A stretch of 37,405 nucleotides of DNA from Hondaea fermentalgiana (GCA_014084085.1 NPFB01000109.1:152102-189506), one strand, 5' to 3'; numbered from the stretch's first letter, positions 17,082-26,953 are shown. The notes: a model not told the origin generated them from the letters alone. Translations and numbers: made by a program.

Positions 17082-19739
17082 TCAATAGTTGGGTTGGCCC
17101 AACTTGTTTCGTGACCACCACTGCTTGGCATGGTTCACGATTTCCCCTGTAAGCCCAAGCACAATCGTTTTGGTGTCAGTCTCATATTGCATGCGTTTCG
17201 TGTACACCTTGATGCGAGCCTGATAGCAGATGGCTACAACAGACTTGATGACAAAGAGATTCATAAAGAGAGCAAAGCTGATCTCGAGCGAAATGCCCAA
17301 CGTAGGATCACGTCTGCCAATAGCCATGCTCATTTCGCCTGTGAAGATGCGCTGCCACCACAAGAAATTTTGCAAAAAGTAGCTCTCGCGCGACAGATCG
17401 CCAGCATAAAAGAGAAGCGAGGCGATAGACATGGCGAGCGTCAACAGTGTACCGCATATGGCGAGCGTCAAGACCTGGCCCAAACTATAGTACAAGATGC
17501 CGAACTCGAGAAAGACATACGCAGGGACTGGCATTAGCTTGAAGAGCTTCACGCCGAGGAGTACGACGGCATGCGCGGCGAAGAGACGGCCCAGTTCGGC
17601 AAAGCGGCCGAGGATGCTCACGTCAACAAATCGAGAGTACGTCGGGATTCGAAGCTTGCCGAAACGGTCACTCTCGTAGCAGAGAATAAAGTACGAAGTC
17701 CCCAATACCGCGCAGACGATGATGAGAATGTCAATAGCATTCCACATGTCAAAAAGAAATCTCGTCAACACCCGAAAGACTGGAATGCCGCGCGAGGTTG
17801 CCTGCGCGAGATCGTCTTTGTCAAGACTGGCACCTGCTAGGCCGTGCGCGAGACGACTGTTGCGTTTGCGTTCGCGATGCTGTCGAGAAAGTTCGCGCTC
17901 GTGACCAAGAATGACCCGAAAGTACTGTATGAGCGTGAACGCCATGTAGGTCACAACAAGGAGCGTCACCGCGGACAGGGTATACAGCACAAGTCTGCGT
18001 TTCGGTGTCTCATCCTTGAGCGCGTGCAAGTCAACGGCTGTATCGAACAATCCCTGTTCCGAAAGCCAGATGCTAAAATGCGCCATGATAAACATCCCAT
18101 AGTTCGCATTGTAGAAAACGAGCGAGAGACCAAGGAAACGCGTCTGGCTGTCGACCCAAGACGTTGGTCCGTCAAAGAAGATATCTCTGAGCACGCTAAC
18201 ATCGAGGGTCCCGTTTTCAAATATAGGAACGATGAATACATAACCACCGGAAGGGAAGCCCTGCATGGGAGCGAGATCGGGACTTTCCTCTGGGGGATAA
18301 TGCCAGCGGTAGGAAGGCGTCCAAGGGTTTTGCACGTACTGAAAGGCTTGTTCCGCGCCAGCGGGTGGGCTGATTGGGGGTATGTCGGATGCGCCTTGAA
18401 AAAAGTGTCCAGCAGCGTTCGTTGACTCATCATAGGCTGGAAAGCAAAAGCCATTGCCAAGAAAGTCCCCCGCAGACCCTACAAAGTCAGGACACTCGTC
18501 TTGGCCCATGGGCACCATTTTGACGCGATTCTGGCGCACGCGCAGGGGCATGATGGCCTCGTTGCGCGCTAGCTCGGTTGAGTTTTTGCGTACAAAGTCT
18601 GAAAGAGGGCCCAAAACAAAGTTGCCCGCATCGGGCCAATTGGAAACGTTGTTGAAGGTGATGTAGCCGCCTCGTTCACTTAAAAAGGGCTCGTCACGGA
18701 CCTTGTCTACCTGCTCGAGGCACTCATGCATGACTGTCACGTCTTCAAGAACAATAATCGTGAGCAGAAGACCCATGAGCAAAAGCGAAAGGGCCGCATC
18801 TAAAAGACAACGCGACTTGGTGGTGATGACCTCATCAATATAGGCGCCCTTTGCGTCGAGATCTCCCCTTTTGGAGTCGTCTTCCTCTCTCCGATCGCGG
18901 CGAGCTGGAGGGTTGCGATCTAGGTCCTCCTTGTTGGCTTGCGCACGTTCTCGCGCGTAGACTGCTTGCTCGCCGAGAAGCGGTGCAAGAGGTGTGGAGA
19001 TGGCAAGATTTTGCGAAAGATTGCCATGACCAATACGTAATTCCTGACGCGCATGTTCGATGGTTTCCAAAAAGAGGCTAGGTTCGGTGCCTCGGCAAAC
19101 CTCATGCAAAACTCTTGCCTTTTCTGGCCAGGTTGTGCCTGCCTGATCCACTACAACGTATAAGCTTCTTGTGTGATTGTTCGCGAGTCCCCAATGTCGC
19201 AACACGAGCGAAGTGAGGTCGCCAAAGGTGAGTTCAGGTGTTGCAAGTATTACACATTGATTCTCTTGATTGGCAAGATCAATGCCACTTGATGAGATAC
19301 GGTGTACAAAGACACGCTTCCCCTTGGCGCTGCGGCCGCTGAGGGTGTCGGCCAGGTCGCTGGCACTTTTCGATAGGTTTCCAACAATTTCCTGCAAGAT
19401 TGCGCGCTCTTCTTCCCCGTCGGCCTCGAGATGATCCGGGGCGACTGCGGGGCTCTCGCCTTTGTGTTCGCCCTTGTCACGGTCATCTCTCGCATCATAT
19501 TTACTACAGGCACGGAGAACTTCCCCTGCAACCTGCTCAAGGACCTCGTTGAGCGCGGCATCAGTTCTCTGCGCCTTGGCATTGTTTGACGAGGAAATTT
19601 GCTGGCGTGTGCTCTCTTTGCGCTGCTTTTCGAGTTCCTCGAGTTTTTGCTTTTGCGCTTGCACCTTTTCCTGGAGAGCGAAAATCTCTTCTTCAAGACG
19701 TTCACGCTCCTCCTCGCGCTCGCGCTCGTCGTCCTCCAT
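17082..19739 (-). CDS. Polycystin-2-like (TRPP/PKD2) cation channel
   Basis: 885 residues, ATG, single exon. Residues 1-75 are a highly charged coiled coil. Residues about 140-225 look like a small folded beta-rich module, unusual for PKD2. Six membrane segments follow: S1 about 311-334, S2 about 583-606, S3 about 657-684, S4 about 709-736, S5 about 751-779, S6 about 815-845. Between S1 and S2 lies the large polycystin (TOP) domain, with N-glycosylation sequons N-V-S, N-S-T and N-G-T, a likely disulphide pair (C416, C432) and the typical R-F-L-G-L-S-L-V-F-Y-N-A-N-Y-G-M-F segment. The pore helix and filter region is W-W-Q-R-I-F-T-G-E-M-S-M (794-805); the acidic residue matches the LGD filter position of PKD2. 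Polycystins form tetrameric non-selective or calcium-permeable channels, often in cilia. Family strong; ciliary site inferred from relatives and neighbours. Confidence 0.88.
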   Translation of the reverse strand: MEDDEREREEERERLEEEIFALQEKVQAQKQKLEELEKQRKESTRQQISSSNNAKAQRTDAALNEVLEQVAGEVLRACSKYDARDDRDKGEHKGESPAVAPDHLEADGEEERAILQEIVGNLSKSASDLADTLSGRSAKGKRVFVHRISSSGIDLANQENQCVILATPELTFGDLTSLVLRHWGLANNHTRSLYVVVDQAGTTWPEKARVLHEVCRGTEPSLFLETIEHARQELRIGHGNLSQNLAISTPLAPLLGEQAVYARERAQANKEDLDRNPPARRDRREEDDSKRGDLDAKGAYIDEVITTKSRCLLDAALSLLLMGLLLTIIVLEDVTVMHECLEQVDKVRDEPFLSERGGYITFNNVSNWPDAGNFVLGPLSDFVRKNSTELARNEAIMPLRVRQNRVKMVPMGQDECPDFVGSAGDFLGNGFCFPAYDESTNAAGHFFQGASDIPPISPPAGAEQAFQYVQNPWTPSYRWHYPPEESPDLAPMQGFPSGGYVFIVPIFENGTLDVSVLRDIFFDGPTSWVDSQTRFLGLSLVFYNANYGMFIMAHFSIWLSEQGLFDTAVDLHALKDETPKRRLVLYTLSAVTLLVVTYMAFTLIQYFRVILGHERELSRQHRERKRNSRLAHGLAGASLDKDDLAQATSRGIPVFRVLTRFLFDMWNAIDILIIVCAVLGTSYFILCYESDRFGKLRIPTYSRFVDVSILGRFAELGRLFAAHAVVLLGVKLFKLMPVPAYVFLEFGILYYSLGQVLTLAICGTLLTLAMSIASLLFYAGDLSRESYFLQNFLWWQRIFTGEMSMAIGRRDPTLGISLEISFALFMNLFVIKSVVAICYQARIKVYTKRMQYETDTKTIVLGLTGEIVNHAKQWWSRNKLGQPNY

Positions 19740-20430
19740 GGTTTACCAGCTCACTGTCAAGACACTGTTCAACCACGGAAGACTGCCTCGCTGCCTGATT
19801 ATCCACCTCAAACGCAGAATAGTTTGTCAACCTGGCGTTGGCGATCGTGGCGTGCTGATGTCACCGCGTTGTTGCAGCTGGCTGCGAAGGCTGTGCAGCT
19901 CTGCCAACCTCGCGCGCGCGCGCACGCGCGCGTGCGCGCTCTTCAACTCGTCGGTTTTGGGTGGCGTGATTTTCATGCATCTCTCTTCGAAACGTTATGA
20001 AACCGCTGCGCCTGAAACGTTGGGTGATCTCAAGGCACCTAATATATTCTGGGGCCTGTCCGGTCACGGCAGTCTGCACAAGCAGGGAAGAAAGCAAGCA
20101 AGTAAAAGCAAACACGAGTCTCCCGTTCGTTCGATCGTTCGTTCGCGCGCGCGAAGAGGCGCGCGCGAGCTGCCGCGAGGCCTTCGTTCCCTTCTTCGTA
20201 CTCTTCTTCTTCTGCTCCTCCTCCTCCTCCTCCTCCTCCTTGGGTGAAACTGGCGCTGCAGCGAGCGGCGGGAGGTGAAAGCACCAGAGCCCACCCAGCC
20301 CAGGTGCTAACCGCCTCCTCGACATAGACCTTGACGAAGGCAACGCAGACTTGGCGAGACGCGGGAAGCTGGACGCACGGAGAGACAGGGACGGGGACAC
20401 GAAGAAGGCAAGGACGTACGAGCGTCAGCC
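19740..20430. promoter_or_regulatory. Divergent upstream region between the polycystin-like and coiled-coil genes
   Basis: About 690 bases with no convincing gene. It contains an alternating CG/CA tract (about 19911-19939), a TTC-to-TCC polypyrimidine tract (about 20201-20240) and a GTTC repeat (about 20118-20143). It should hold promoters for both flanking genes. A 344-residue open frame crosses it on the - strand but is a shadow of the coiled-coil gene plus repeats. Confidence 0.45.
19911..19939. repeat. Alternating purine-pyrimidine (CG/CA) tract
   Basis: An almost unbroken CGCGCGCGCGCACGCGCGCG-type run, the sequence class that most readily adopts Z-DNA under negative supercoiling. It lies about 170 bases upstream of the polycystin-like ATG. 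Confidence 0.8.
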
Positions 20431-22130
20431 ATGCAACGCCATATTGTGCGAGAAGGTGCGTTTTCTTTTTGGGGAGGGGGGGAAGGGAAATTGTTGCTGC
20501 TGTAGTGTATGGATTCGAACGAGTACTCCTCTTGCAAAGGTCTTCCTCACTTCGACGCGAGGTATATGAACTGACAAGGTTGTTTGGCGCCTGAGAAGAG
20601 TCCGCATACAGTGCATCCGTGACGTATCGTAAGGAGCTGTTGGAGCTACGAAAGGTCGTGCAAGAACTCGAGCGGGCCCGCGACAAGGAATCAAAAAAGG
20701 CGACGCAGTCCACTCGAGAATTGCAAAGGTTACGATCCCAATTGCAAGCACGAGAACGCGAGGTCCGGGCGCTGCGAACGGGGCGTGTCGAGTCTTCGAC
20801 ATCATCACTTGTATCTGAGGGCAGCGGGAGCCCCCGCGCGACCCGAAAGAACTGTGTCACAGTAGTACCCGTAGTCCAAAGCCCGCCAAACTCTGCACCC
20901 GGCGCGAGGTCTCGCTCACCGATGTGGAGAACGACGTCTTCCTTGTCTCCCTCATCTACTACAGCAGGATCTAGCGCAGGGATCGCAGTGGGTCCACTGT
21001 CGCCAGCATCTGTGTCTTCCGGGTCAAGGGCCGTTGCTGCGGCCACATCAATGTCGAGGCGCGTACGCGCCACTCGAGCTCGATCTGTGCACGAGGCGCT
21101 GGCCGAGCAAGAAGGCGAGCGTCAGCGAACATCGCAGGCGCTGCAGGCTGCCGAGTCTGAATGCGAGAGACTGCGGGCTACAGTAGCGTGTCAAGAGGAT
21201 GATTTGCATCGCGCAGCGAGCGAAATTGAAGTTCTTGCTTGTGCCCTTGAGCAGCGCGCCGAAGATCTAGGCGTCGACGGCAATTTGCAGACTGGGCTCT
21301 TGTACCAGGTTGGTTTTTTCCAAAAGGAAGTGCGGCGCATGGAGATGGAGCTGGCGACCCGCGAGGGCGCGGAGCGAGAGCTTAAGCGTGAGGTTGTCGA
21401 GGGTCAGCGTCACACACGGAGCTTGCAGGATCGCCTCGAAAGTGCAGAGTCGCGCATCAAGGGTCTATTGGAGGAGCGGCAGGTTGTTGTTGACTATTTG
21501 AAGGAGAACAAGGCCAGAACGGGCCGTTTAGAAGAGGAAATTGAGCAATTGACGCACGAACGGGATCAGTTTGAGAACCAGGCGCGACGCGCCGTCGCTG
21601 GGGAGCAGACGGCGCGCTTGGAGCTCGAGGGCGTTCGCGCGCAATTGCACCGCGTGCAGACTCGATCGGTGCTCGCGTCGGGAACGGCGGACGTCAGCCC
21701 TGTCGGTGACCCGGCCTTTGAGACGATTATGCGCGAAACGGAAGCGGAGATCCACGCTGGGGCAATGGCCGCGGAGCGCTCCAAGCTGCTAGAGGAACTT
21801 CGAAGTCAGCGAGACCGGGTTGCCAAGCTGGAGGGCCAGCTGCAGGGTGAAACTCGGGTGCCTTCGCTCGAGGCGGAGGTCGAAAGCTTGCGCGTCCAGC
21901 TTCGACGCGCACGCGCGGTGGGCACGCGCGCGGTCGAGCCCACGAATGACAAGGATATGCAATTTCGCCAGTCGCGTCTTGAGGGTTTGCTCAAAGTCGC
22001 AAACGAGGCGCGCGAGATTTCGGAGCGCGAAGCAGTTCGTCTTGAGGCCGAAAATGCGCGCTTGCGACGCGAGCTCCGCGGTCAGCAGCAGGGCCAGCAG
22101 CAGAGCCAGCAGGACAAGCAAAAGGATTAG
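20431..22130 (+). CDS. Long coiled-coil protein, probably with a tiny first exon
   Basis: The main frame is open from 20595 to the TAG at 22130 and has no ATG before residue ~103, so translation probably starts in an upstream exon. A candidate is ATG at 20431 with a short exon ending G|GTGCGT at 20455, and an acceptor GAAG at 20598; splicing joins them in frame (about 518 residues). The protein begins with a heptad-rich helix (residues ~10-65), continues through a Ser/Arg/Pro-rich disordered linker with several S-P sites, then a long coiled coil of about 320 residues, and ends in a Gln-rich tail. No enzyme motif is visible and no family is recognised. Coiled-coil proteins of this kind are common in cilia, basal bodies and Golgi; its neighbours hint at a ciliary role, but that is only context. 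Confidence 0.6.
20456..20598 (+). other. Candidate intron of the coiled-coil gene
   Basis: 143 bases from a GTGCGT donor to a weak GAAG acceptor. It is proposed because the main frame lacks an ATG and a stop (TGA at 20592-20594) closes it upstream. Other exon choices are possible. Confidence 0.35.
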
Positions 22131-22683
22131 GAGAGTCCACGTGTGGATTCGAATTAGTCAATCATTGTGTATACCCCAAAACAACGAAAGATGACATCCG
22201 GTCAAGAGATCAATCGTTGGTGAGGTAAGGTGAGTGATTGGAAATGGAGTGAGAAAAGAACTCATTGGCCGTTGGTCCGTTTGAAGAGCATCTCGTCATC
22301 GACGCGACAAATCATGAAGCTTGGCCAGTGCTTGTTTCTCTTTTTTATTGTAATTACAAAAACTTGCTTTGCTTTGCTCTTGCCTACTTGCTTGCCTTTG
22401 CTTGCTCGCTTGCTTGCTTTTGCTTGGATCTACGAGTTCATGCCTGCCTGCGTGCGCGCGTCCATCGCCTCCCTTCACTACAAGAATACAGCTGAACGGG
22501 CGCAATGTTGCCGCAACAGTGCTTCCTCTCTCTCTCTGTCTCTCTCTCTCTCTCCCCTCCATCGTTCCAGATAAACCAAAGAAAAGCACACGGGGCGGCA
22601 AAAGGCAATCTGGACGAGAAGCGCCAGCCAACATCATCCGTGCACAAGCTCGGCGCGCGCTCGCGACTCTGCCCCGGCGCACG
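22131..22683. other. Intergenic region with TTGC and TC microsatellites
   Basis: Contains a CTTGC/TTGC-rich tract (about 22362-22426) and a (TC)n run (about 22526-22554) upstream of the dehydroquinate synthase ATG. No gene was seen. It holds the coiled-coil gene 3' UTR and the synthase promoter. Confidence 0.6.
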
Positions 22684-24421
22684 ATGACGTCCACGGGCGC
22701 CGTCCAGGTGGACCTCGGCGATCGCAGGTACGTTGCACTGCTCTCTCCGGGCTCGGGCCCGAGGCAGGGAGGAGAGGGATGAGGTGGGATGGGATGGACT
22801 TAATGGAGGCGGCGTGCGGCTGCGGTCCGGCCGGCGTAAGACGCGACGCGGGAAAGAAGGGGGGTGCGGCAGGGGATCGCTCGCTCGCGAGGCGAGCTGT
22901 CATTAGCGATTCACAACTGCCTTGCACGCGCTAAGCAATTCATGTATCTTCCAAAGCGCATGGACTCTGATGAAAACACGAGGACTGACAATGACGACAA
23001 CGACGACGACAATCGCAATGGTGGTAACGATGACGACGATGACGACGAAAACATGGAAATTATTGTGCGCTTTTCCCTCGCATGAACATGCTGTCGGCAT
23101 TGCGATTCGCAGCTACCCGATCGAGTTCCGACCGATCAAGGAGATTGGCGCAACGCTGGCAGGTCTGCACAAACCAGGAAAGTGCGTGGTGGTAACCAAC
23201 GACGTGGTCGGCCCACTGTACGGCCAAATTGTCCAGGATAGCCTGCGCAGCGCTGGATGGGCGCCCGAGTACATTGAGCTCGAGGATGGTGAGGCGAAGA
23301 AGACTACGGACACGTACATTGGTCTTGTCAATCGTCTCCTGGAGCTGCAAGTGGACCGCAAGACGCCCGTCGTTGCTGTAGGCGGTGGCGTGACGACTGA
23401 CATTGCCGGATTCGCTGCCGCGACGACGATGCGTGGCCTGCCGTTCGCCAACGTGCCGACGACCCTGCTCGCCCAGGTGGATGCCTCTGTGGGCGGCAAG
23501 ACGGGCGTGAACACTTCGCACGGCAAGAACCTTTTGGGCGCCTTTTGGCAGCCCTTTTTGGTGCACGTTGCGGTCGATGCCCTCGATACGCTCTCGGATC
23601 CGGAGTACCGTTGCGGTTTGGGCGAGGTCGTCAAGCACGCCGTTCTCGAGGAGAAGCAGGATCCGAGCGACCCCAGCAAGTGGGTTCCGAGCACGGAGTT
23701 CTTTGAGTGGCTCGAGGCCAATGCGGAGGCTATTGTGGCGCGTGACCAGGAGGCCCTCAAGCACACTGTGCGGCGTTGCTGCGAGATCAAAGCGGCTGTG
23801 GTGAGCCAGGATGAGCGCGAGTCTGGCAAGCGCGCCCTTCTTAACCTTGGCCACACGGTCGGGCACGCTGTAGAGGCTGTTGTGGGCTATGGTGGTCTGC
23901 GACATGGCGAGGCTGTGGCCATGGGCACCGTCGCGGAGACGCACCTCGCTGTGCTTCGTGGTTGCTGCGACGCCTCGGTTCCGGAGAGGATCGCTTCTCT
24001 TTTGCGCAAGCTCCAGTTGCCCACGGGTCTCGAGGGTCTCAAGACGGATGACCTTGTCAAGGCTTCGTTCATGGACAAGAAGCGGGAGCAGGCTCACATT
24101 ACTGTGACCATGCCTCATTCCATCGGTGACGTGCGTCTGGTCAAGATCACCCCGGAGGAGCTCATCCCGGCCTTTGAGTCGCTGACGACGAATGCAGGTT
24201 CTGCCGATGCGGCGCGCGAGGAGGACGCTTCGAGCAAAGGCGGCGCGGGCAATGGCGGCGCGAGCAACGGCGAGGCGAACGGTGCTGCGCCCCCCTCGCC
24301 ACCGAGCGCCAACTCTTTTGCCTCTGGCGCTCACCAGAACTCGGAGAACTTTATGACGGGCCGCCCCACGACGCGCGTGCACCAGCCACCAGGCGGCGCC
24401 TCGAGCATCATCTTCGGGTGA
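22684..24421 (+). CDS. 3-dehydroquinate synthase with a SPIRAL1/Jupiter-like C-terminal tail
   Basis: Exon 1 (22684-22727) plus exon 2 (23113-24421) give 450 residues. The junction restores L-G-D-R-S-Y-P-I, the canonical start of this enzyme. It converts DAHP to 3-dehydroquinate, step two of the shikimate pathway, using NAD and a divalent metal. Visible are the NAD loop G-G-G-V-T-T-D-I-A-G-F (105-115), P-T-T-L-L-A-Q-V-D-A-S-V-G-G-K-T (130-145), and likely metal ligands E186, H262 and H279 in G-E-V-V-K-H, G-H-T-V-G-H and R-H-G-E-A. The catalytic domain ends near 371. A disordered Gly/Ala/Ser/Asn linker leads to a last segment (424-450) with R-P-T-T-R-V-x-x-P-P-G-G-x-S-S-I-I-F-G, like the SPIRAL1 and Jupiter/JPT microtubule-protein motif. 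The enzyme is not part of an AROM fusion. Catalytic call is near certain. Confidence 0.93.
22728..23112 (+). other. Spliceosomal intron of the dehydroquinate synthase gene
   Basis: 385 bases, donor AG|GTACGT and acceptor ATTCGCAG. It contains a GAC-rich triplet stretch (about 22985-23050) that would otherwise translate into Asp/Asn or Thr runs. Splicing restores the family's N-terminal motif, which strongly supports it. Confidence 0.88.
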
Positions 24422-24570
24422 TCAATCGATTTAAAATCAATCGATCCTTTGATTCATGGCAATTGACCGAATGAGCTCGTCAGCTTGCCTTGAGCATCAT
24501 TTCCGGGTGATCAGTCGATTCATCACTCCAGAGCAATTGGCCGAAAGAGCTTGTCAGCTTGTCAGCTCGC
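24398..24570 (+). repeat. Diverged tandem duplication spanning the synthase stop codon
   Basis: Copy 1 starts at 24398 with the last codons, the TGA stop and following 3' sequence. Copy 2 starts at 24487 and repeats the same order (GAGCATCAT..CGGGTGATCA.TCGATT, then CAATTG.CCGAA.GAGCT.GTCAGCTTG). Offset is 89 bases at the start and 74 at the end, so copy 2 lacks about 15 bases. Copy 2 would encode the terminal S-I-I-S-G-stop-like residues but lies in the 3' flank. Confidence 0.85.
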
Positions 24571-24723
24571 TCACGTGCAGTCCGTAGAATTCCACCGAGA
24601 GATTTTATCTTACCTTTATCTTAGCTTCGCTTTTGCGACACAATCTTATGCGGGCAGCAGAGCTTGGGCTTGGACTCGGACATCGTGGAGCTCAACCTCG
24701 AGACGGACGGCCTTGCATCCTCC

Positions 24724-24746
24724 TGTTGTTGTTGTTGTTGTTGTTG

Positions 24747-24776
<30 letters not shown>
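24724..24776. repeat. (TTG)n-(CTG)n triplet repeat
   Basis: About eight TTG/TGT units followed by about nine CTG units. On the - strand it reads CAG/CAA and would encode a poly-Gln run. Confidence 0.9.
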
Positions 24777-24777
<1 letters not shown>

Positions 24778-26853
24778 GCGGCCTGGATCGCGAGAGATCT
24801 AGTAAGCTCATGCGACCCCCGTCCACTTTCTCACAGGTCGCTTCGCTTTTGCTCGCTCCTCCCAACCTGGCCGCCGGAGCGGGGCTTGCGCGCCAAGCCC
24901 GCATGCTTTGCGAGCGGGGCCAGAGAACGGCAGCGAACCCTCGCAACGAGTGCGGTCCCCCTCGCAGGAAGATCGTTCGAGTGCGCCGCCGCAGCCGCAG
25001 CCGCAGTCGCTCTCGCTCTCGCAATCGCCGTCTGTGCCGTCGGAGCTCCTCCGCGTCGATGCATCGATTCTTGCCGTCGACGCGGCATGTCATGTTGCTC
25101 ATGCGAAAGCTGCAGCGGCGCGGACGCTCGGAGGTCGGTCTGCGCACAGCGGTGCGGCTCGGGTGGGTTGGTTCATTTCGTCATCGCATCGTGATCGCCG
25201 CAGCTGCAGCGTGACGTGCCGTCGCTGACCAGATCTTTTCTTTTCGTTCGCTCGAAGGAGGTGGAACCGCACGTTGCGCTCGCCCCGCCCCACTCACTCA
25301 TAAAGAAATGATGTGCGCTCGCAGTCGGGTGGATGATAAGCTGCTGCAGCTGCAGCTGCTGCTGCAAACAAATGCTGCGCGTCCGGGACGATTCTGGCGG
25401 CCGCGATCCGCAACGCGACGCGGCCTCATGCTCGCACGGCAGCGCAGCGCAGCACGGCGCACAGCACTGGACTGGAGCGCAGCGAGCTCGAGCAGCACGG
25501 CGCGGCTCGGGGCGCCCGCCGATGCGATCGCGTGCCGCCAGTCTCCGGCGCCCTGTCGCGTCTCGGCCCCGTGCATCTATCTATCTATCTGCACGTGCGT
25601 CTGCGTGCAACACAAGCAGCGCCTCGCTCGGACACCGCGCGTGCCGCAGCGCAGCGCGGGAGTCGATGCGGGCGGAGGAGCGGGCTCCGGCCCACCGCGA
25701 AAGCGAACGCGAACGCGGGCGGCGGTCGGTTGTCGTCCGCAGCGTGGATCGATCGCGGGCGGAGCGAAGGATGGATGGGTCGATGGATGGATCGATGCAT
25801 CGGTCCGTGCATTGAGCGTGGACGCGGCGCTTGAGAGAGAGAGATCGTCTCGGGCTCACAGGTGTGGGCGCGCTCTCCCGCAACCGGGGCGTCGGGGGTA
25901 ATTCCCGTTCCCTGACCCCGCCGGACGCGCCTGCCAACGGCTTTTGCCCCAACCACGCACAGAGCTATAGCTTTCCCGAAGAAGCCGTGCGCCCCCGCAC
26001 AGCTGCGCGTTCTCCGCCGAGGCTCGGTGTCCCGGCGGGTAAGCGGGCGCGCTCAGCTTCCACACATCTCGAATCACACCCGCAGCGCGGAGGGCACGCG
26101 CGGGCGCCCACTGCGCGCGTGGGGGCCGGGGACCTCGCAAAAGCATACCCACGCGGAAAAGGAGCTGGAGGAGGCGGCGCTCGCGCCGCGCCTCGCCGCG
26201 CCTCGCCGCCCCAGAAACGCCGCCGCCCCGTCCCCGTCCTTCCCTCCTTCCCTCGCCGCCTCGCTCCCTCGCTCGCGCCGCTCGCCGTGCTCGCGCCGCT
26301 GGGCGCCGGGCGTCTCCCCTGGCGCGGCGCGAGCGGGCACGCGGGCAGCAAGCAGCGCAAGCAGCAGGCGGGGCGAACGCCGTCCTCCGTGCTGGCTGGC
26401 GAGCGGCGCAGTGCGGAGGGGCGAGGCGAGCCGATCCACGGCGAGCTTCAGGACGCGAGACGGGGAGACAGAGCGAGGGCGGCGCGTGCCGCGAACGAGG
26501 AGAGGAGAGGAGGATGGACGTCTGTGCAGGGGCGAGAGAAGGGCGAGGGAGCGGAGAACGAGCCGCGCCGCTGCCGGAGGAGGGAGGGGTCCTCACCGTC
26601 GTTGTCGCCGTCAGTCAGTCGCTGTCGCGTGCTCCTGTCCTCCGCCCTGCTCTCCTCGTGTCTCCTCTGCCGTCGGCGTAGGCTACTACTAACAGTAAGG
26701 AAAGCCGCTCGGAAGAAAGGGTGAGGGCATGAGAATGACTTACTGGAAGAGTGCAGCGTGAGCGAATGAAGCCTTGCGAGAACGCCTCACGTCAGTCACT
26801 CATCCACGGACTGACAGTGATTGACTATTCGATCGCCCGCTCAATCGCTCACT

Positions 26854-26953
26854 CAATCGATCGATCGATCGATCGATCGACCGACTGGCCAACTCGAGTC
26901 GGGCGCGGGCGAAGCAGTCCGCGATCGATCGATCGATCGACCGACCGACCGAC
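26854..26953. repeat. Two (GATC/GACC)n tetranucleotide tracts
   Basis: Tracts at about 26854-26884 and 26922-26953, each with five or more ATCG units changing to ACCG units. They lie 75-175 bases before the cyclin ATG. Palindromic GATC units could form hairpins. Confidence 0.9.

Noticed and set aside
20039..21073. 344-codon - strand frame
   Set aside because: Half is antisense to the coiled-coil gene and half is translated repeats (Gly and Glu runs).
22922..23112. N-terminal Met/Thr-rich extension of the synthase frame
   Set aside because: It is intron sequence: splicing from 22727 to 23113 restores the canonical L-G-D-R-S-Y-P-I start.
23060..24382. 440-codon - strand frame
   Set aside because: Antisense shadow of the dehydroquinate synthase; no domain features.
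25831..26724. 297-codon + strand frame, and a 246-codon frame opposite it
   Set aside because: Very GC-rich DNA keeps all frames open; both products are low-complexity Arg/Ala/Pro/Ser and exclude each other.
26854..26953. Regularly spaced GATC repeats considered as a CRISPR-like array
   Set aside because: Unit is only four bases with no spacers; it is a microsatellite in a eukaryotic gene leader.
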